Assembly: GCA_025330725.1 (NCBI GenBank)
Contig: JAIWND010000001.1
Location: 2,114,501 to 2,178,500, forward strand
DNA from: Chlamydoabsidia padenii
Taxonomy: Eukaryota > Mucoromycota > Mucoromycetes > Mucorales > Cunninghamellaceae
Length of the DNA: 64,000 nucleotides
Direction of reading: 5' to 3'
The notes below the pieces were generated by a model. It was given only the letters and a program-made list of their open reading frames with translations. It was not told the DNA's origin and searched no databases. Each line of letters starts with the position of its first letter. The first letter of the stretch is position 1. This document shows positions 60,729 through 64,000 of the stretch, in pieces. The translations under genes and the position numbers were made by a program.

Positions 60729-61193
60729 ATGGGCGATACCAAAGTGATACGAAGACTACCTTATGACTCTTGGCAACACGTTTCGGCGTTTATCACCCCT
60801 CGACTTCCTGTTGCACGTTATACCATGGTCACCATGGCGATGTGTACTTTGGCTATCACTGTTCTTAGCTCTGTATTTTGTCTCTTTTTGTTTGTGACCT
60901 TTATGGATGATGTGATACGAATCACAGCCCCTCATCGTGTATGGCTCTTCACCAAGAAACGCTTACAACTGGATTGGCCGTTTATGGTGGGTAAAATCAG
61001 TGAACAGCTGACTTGTTTTGCTGAATGGGAAAAACAAAAACGATCGTCCTGGTATAACCAACAGGGGAAACAATTTTATAGTGGCGGATACGATGAATCA
61101 AGCTTTGCCACTAATCAAGATGATACTTTCCATGATATCTTATTCACCATCACACGATACCTTAACAATTATGTCCATACCCACTCCAAACAA
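60729..61193 (+). CDS. Small single-pass membrane protein, function unknown
   Basis: Single exon, about 155 aa. One strong hydrophobic span at about residues 33-57 (MVTMAMCTLAITVLSSVFCL, then FLFVTF) is preceded by a basic N-terminus with PRLPVARY. A hydrophilic C-terminal domain of about 95 residues with Trp and Tyr follows. No family is recognised. The exact upstream element and clean single-exon frame support a real gene. Confidence 0.65.
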
Positions 61194-61499
61194 TAAAAAA
61201 AAAAAAAAACTATCTCTCTACGTACTTGGTGACATATTAGTATAGTATAGAATTAGAATTAGATCATCCAAATTAAATAAACCATTTGAATAATCACATG
61301 TGTATTTGTTGTTGTTGTTACCTTGTAATCTATCCTTTTTAAATACCAGTCATTTCTGTTTTAATGCACATCATCATTTATTATCGTAATCACACCCACT
61401 TCATTCCTGACACAAATCATAAATACTTTTTATTTTTCCCAAAATGACATATATTATCCTATACATATACTATAATAATAAAAACCCTTTACAATCCAC
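61194..61499. other. Convergent 3' flanks, no gene seen
   Basis: A/T-rich with AATAAA-type signals in both directions (61277 plus; around 61479 minus). Confidence 0.6.
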
Positions 61500-61627
61500 C
61501 TAGTCTTCCTTGTCCGCCTTGTCCGTCTTCATATCTTCCATCATGGCCGTCAGGATATAGGCGATCACCACTAGATTGGCTACCAAGGCTGCCGCTCCAG
61601 CTGCATATGTCGTGTTGCCTAGAATAA

Positions 61628-61677
<50 letters not shown>

Positions 61678-61936
61678 AATTCACCATTATCTTGAACTTG
61701 TTTTTTTTTCTTTCTTTACCATTGAATAGGGCATCAATCGAGTAAAAGTAAGTGCCAATGGGTCCTGCAAAGAGTAAGGCCGAGAATCCTAATAATTTAA
61801 AGATGACCCCGGTACTGATGGATGGTCGTGTAGAGCTGCTTTGCTTGGTCACAGATTCAGATCTTGTTAATGTAGCTGTTTCTGCTTTGCTTGTTATAGA
61901 GGAGGAGGACGACGACGACGCCTTTGATTTGCCCAT
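61500..61936 (-). CDS. VMA21: V-ATPase assembly factor Vma21
   Basis: Two exons, 61936-61720 and 61618-61500, giving 111 aa. A Ser-rich cytosolic N-terminus is followed by two spans. VIFKLLGFSALLFAGPIGTYFYSIDALFNG contains the Vma21 signature with the short luminal loop, and the second span is AAALVANLVVIAYILTAMM. Vma21 escorts the V0 sector out of the ER. The C-terminus ends KADKED; yeast ends in a dilysine KKED retrieval signal, and here the -4 Lys is replaced by Asp, leaving Lys at -3 and -6. The intron contains a 45-base homopolymer (T in the sense strand) just before the acceptor. Confidence 0.9.
61629..61673. repeat. 45-base A/T homopolymer inside the VMA21 intron
   Basis: A run on the plus strand, T on the sense strand, about 10 bases before the 3' splice site, where a polypyrimidine tract would lie. 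Confidence 0.9.
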
Positions 61937-62016
61937 GGTGAATGTTAAAAAAGAGAGAGAAGGAAAATGTTGAAACGTAAAAATGAAAAAAATCTGAACC
62001 TGACGCCGACGTCGAG

Positions 62017-62027
62017 CGGTATTTGAA
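62017..62027 (+). promoter_or_regulatory. Recurrent element CGGTATTTGAA
   Basis: 81 bp before the VMA21 ATG (61936), in the divergent region shared with the cyclophilin gene. Confidence 0.45.
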
Positions 62028-62217
62028 CATCACTGACCTCTTCTCGAATGTTCCTTTATCTTGACTTAGACATCTATATATTCCTTACAATTATCTTCAA
62101 CATTAGTCATACAGTAATAATTTTGATTTTGATTTTCCTTTGATTTGTTTGTAAGTATTAGGGTATACAGCAAGGGGATCAGAGAAGAAGCTTTACATTT
62201 GAGTCGAACCAATATTA

Positions 62218-62228
62218 TTCAAATCCCG
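62218..62228 (-). promoter_or_regulatory. Exact recurrent element TTCAAATCCCG
   Basis: 73 bp before the cyclophilin ATG (62301). Confidence 0.55.
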
Positions 62229-62300
62229 ATGTAAAGAAAAAAGGATTTTTTTTTCTCTGGTCGTCTTGTTTTCTCTCTCTCTCTCTTACTTTAATTAAAG

Positions 62301-63663
62301 ATGCCGATCAATCCTCGTGTCTTTTTTGACATTGATATCGACGGACAACGTGGTAAGTTGAACATGAAATGATAAAGGTCTGGAATGGATTGAACAAAGC
62401 TGACTAACTCTTACTCTAGCTGGACGAATTGTGTTTGAACTCTTTGCTGATGAAGTACCCAAGACTGCGGAAAACTTTCGTGCACTTTGTACAGGTAAAC
62501 TACCTTGGAATATTTTTATTGAAAAATAGATGACTAATGCCTTTTACTCATAGGTGAAATGGGTTTAGGGAAAATCAGCAATATGCCGTTACATTATAGA
62601 GGGTCCATCTTTCATAGGTAAAGGAAAAAAAGAACCATCTTCAACAAAATAGAAGGATCTCTCTCTTTTTTACTAATTGTCCTTGTTCTATAGAGTAATC
62701 AAATCCTTCTGTGCTCAAGGTGGTGACTTTACTCGACGCAATGGTTCCGGCGGTGAAAGCATCTACGGTGCCACCTTTCCTGATGAATCTTTTACACGAA
62801 AACATACTGTGGAAGGACTCCTTAGTATGGCGAACCGTGGCCCCAACACACAATCTTCTCAATTCTTCATCACCACTCGTCCTACTCCTCATCTCGATGG
62901 TAAACATGTTGTCTTTGGTCGTGTGGTCCATGGTTATGATATTGTCCAACGTATCGAGAAAGAACCTGTGGACGAACGAAGCAAACCACTAAGTACCGTC
63001 ATGGTGGCCAACTGTGGTGAATTGGAACTTCGATTGCCTCAAGGTAAAAAAAGTAACAACTCGACGTTTACTCATCTCTTTTTTTTATTTTATAGTAGCA
63101 CCACCTGTCGATACTACCACTCGAAAACGATCTCGATCAGTATCATCATCCGGTAGTGACTCTGAAGAAGAACGACGAAAACGGAAACGACATCACAAGA
63201 AACATAAAAAGTCATCATCTAGTAAAAAGAAGAAGAAGAAATCGAAATCTAGTCGCCGACGACGTAGTCCTAGTGTGGATTCTCTTACTGACAGTGATGA
63301 GCATCGATCTGTCAGATCTCCATCACCAAAGAAACACTCGACTGATGAACGCTCTCGATCACTTGGTCGACATAGATCTCCTTCTCCAGCTCGCTCTCAA
63401 TCACCTAGCCGACGTCGCTCTCACTATAGATCACGTAGGGATGATTCGGATGATGATGTGGATAATCGCCGTGATGATGAAAAACCAGATTGGGAACGAC
63501 AACGACGGTTCCCTAATGACCCTGATGTCCAATTCAAGGGCCGTGGCAGAAAGGTAAGTAGATTCTTTCAAGGCAATTAATACTGGTTTTACTGATATGA
63601 TATTGTTTATTTATGTTTATATAGAAATATAGACCCTCTGGTGGCCAAATGCGCGCTTGGTAG
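62301..63663 (+). CDS. Nuclear cyclophilin with RS-rich tail (PPIG/SRCyp-like)
   Basis: Six exons, 62301-62352, 62420-62494, 62554-62617, 62694-63043, 63096-63553 and 63625-63663, giving 345 aa. The peptidyl-prolyl isomerase domain fills residues 1-180: [35 protein letters not shown] (catalytic Arg present), [33 protein letters not shown]. It has the HYRGSIFHR extra loop of the large cyclophilins. Residues 180-330 are Arg/Ser/Lys-rich (RS dipeptides, poly-Lys, SPSP repeats), typical of spliceosome-associated cyclophilins. Odd point: the usual Met in the hydrophobic pocket (FMxQGGDF) is Cys here. The last exon codes for [12 protein letters not shown]. Confidence 0.93.
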
Positions 63664-63770
63664 ATTAGTTAGAATAGACATAATAATAATCACACTATTA
63701 TCATCATAATAAAACACTTTTTTTTTATATATTTATGTCTTTGTTTGACTATATGGGGGAGAGAAAGGAC

Positions 63771-64000
63771 TTAGACACCACCACGTCGGACCTTGTTGAA
63801 AAAGTTTTGAATCATAAACACCTGTAGACCAGCCATGACCACGATCGCCACCGATTCTAAAGTCGCAAACCAAAGAATCCGTTGCTCTGTCGAAGACACT
63901 GTATTTGAATTCCGATGTTCCCTCGTACGTAAATGTTTCTGGACTCGGGATATGGACGTTAACGTATCCGAGATTTTGATCAGAGTTTCCTCCATCGGGG
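63771..64000 (-). CDS. p24/TMED-family ER-Golgi cargo receptor, C-terminal part (cut by window edge)
   Basis: The last 75 or so residues of a p24 protein, open at the right edge. Visible are the coiled-coil and linker (ISRVQKHLRTREHRNSNTVS), the membrane span (ILWFATLESVAIVVMAGLQV) and a short cytosolic tail with the di-aromatic COPII signal (MIQNFFNKVRRGGV). LRTREHRN resembles the gamma subgroup (yeast Erp2/3/4) more than the beta subgroup. The N-terminal GOLD domain is outside the window. Confidence 0.85.
   Translation of the reverse strand, partial: PMEETLIKISDTLTSISRVQKHLRTREHRNSNTVSSTEQRILWFATLESVAIVVMAGLQVFMIQNFFNKVRRGGV

Overview
The window is nuclear DNA of a filamentous fungus. It is AT-rich and packed with short (about 50-110 nt) GT-AG introns, genes have pyrimidine-rich leaders, and exons carry many CAA/CAG (poly-Gln) and acidic runs. 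The gene content and style suggest an early-diverging fungus, probably Mucoromycota (Mucorales-like); that placement is inference from style, not from a marker gene. All gene models were built by reading splice sites by hand, and the exon sums of the spliced models are divisible by three, apart from the very large Csf1/BLTP1 gene, which was only partly resolved.

Layout. 1-4.1 kb: a possible 3' end of a gene entering from the left, a hypothetical protein with two SxIP-like motifs (+), and an equilibrative nucleoside transporter (-). 4.6-8.9 kb: an AADAT/Aro8-type aminotransferase (+), a possible 22-codon peptide gene (-), a doubtful or decaying ORF (+), and a copy of a dispersed repeat. 8.9-11.9 kb: an acidic type I membrane protein (-) and thioredoxin reductase with a probable dual start (-). 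12.5-16.8 kb: DPH2 (+) and a homeodomain factor (+). 17.1-25.4 kb: exosome nuclease DIS3 (-) divergent from an Itc1/ACF1-type WAC-DDT chromatin remodelling subunit (+). 25.4-27.3 kb: a gene-poor stretch with several copies of the repeat. 27.3-33.1 kb: a CUL3-type cullin (-) divergent from a twin-CX9C NDUFAF8-like protein (+), then a two-RRM protein (+). 33.8-46.1 kb: one very large gene for a Csf1/BLTP1-type bridge-like lipid transfer protein (-). 46.6-51.4 kb: three mitochondrial genes (malonyl-CoA:ACP transacylase, bL31m, Pet127). 51.8-60.1 kb: a MYND-finger protein (-), a tail-anchored START-domain protein (+), a DUF1752-like nitrogen-regulator-type protein (+) and a probable histone-fold protein with a long disordered tail (+). 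60.7-64 kb: a small membrane protein (+), VMA21 (-), an RS-tailed nuclear cyclophilin (+) and the C-terminus of a p24 cargo receptor (-).

Most genes are housekeeping and unrelated in function. The only visible functional grouping is the mitochondrial trio at 46.6-51.4 kb, where bL31m and Pet127 share one 154-bp intergenic promoter.

The most interesting pattern is not a gene. An 11-bp element, TTCAAATCCCG / CGGGATTTGAA, and close variants recur in either orientation about 70-140 bp upstream of the start codons of many unrelated genes. It sits at the exact midpoint of the bL31m/Pet127 promoter. The second is a roughly 200-bp non-coding repeat family (about five copies, two nearly in tandem). 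No CRISPR, rRNA, tRNA, autonomous transposon or secondary-metabolite cluster was recognised.
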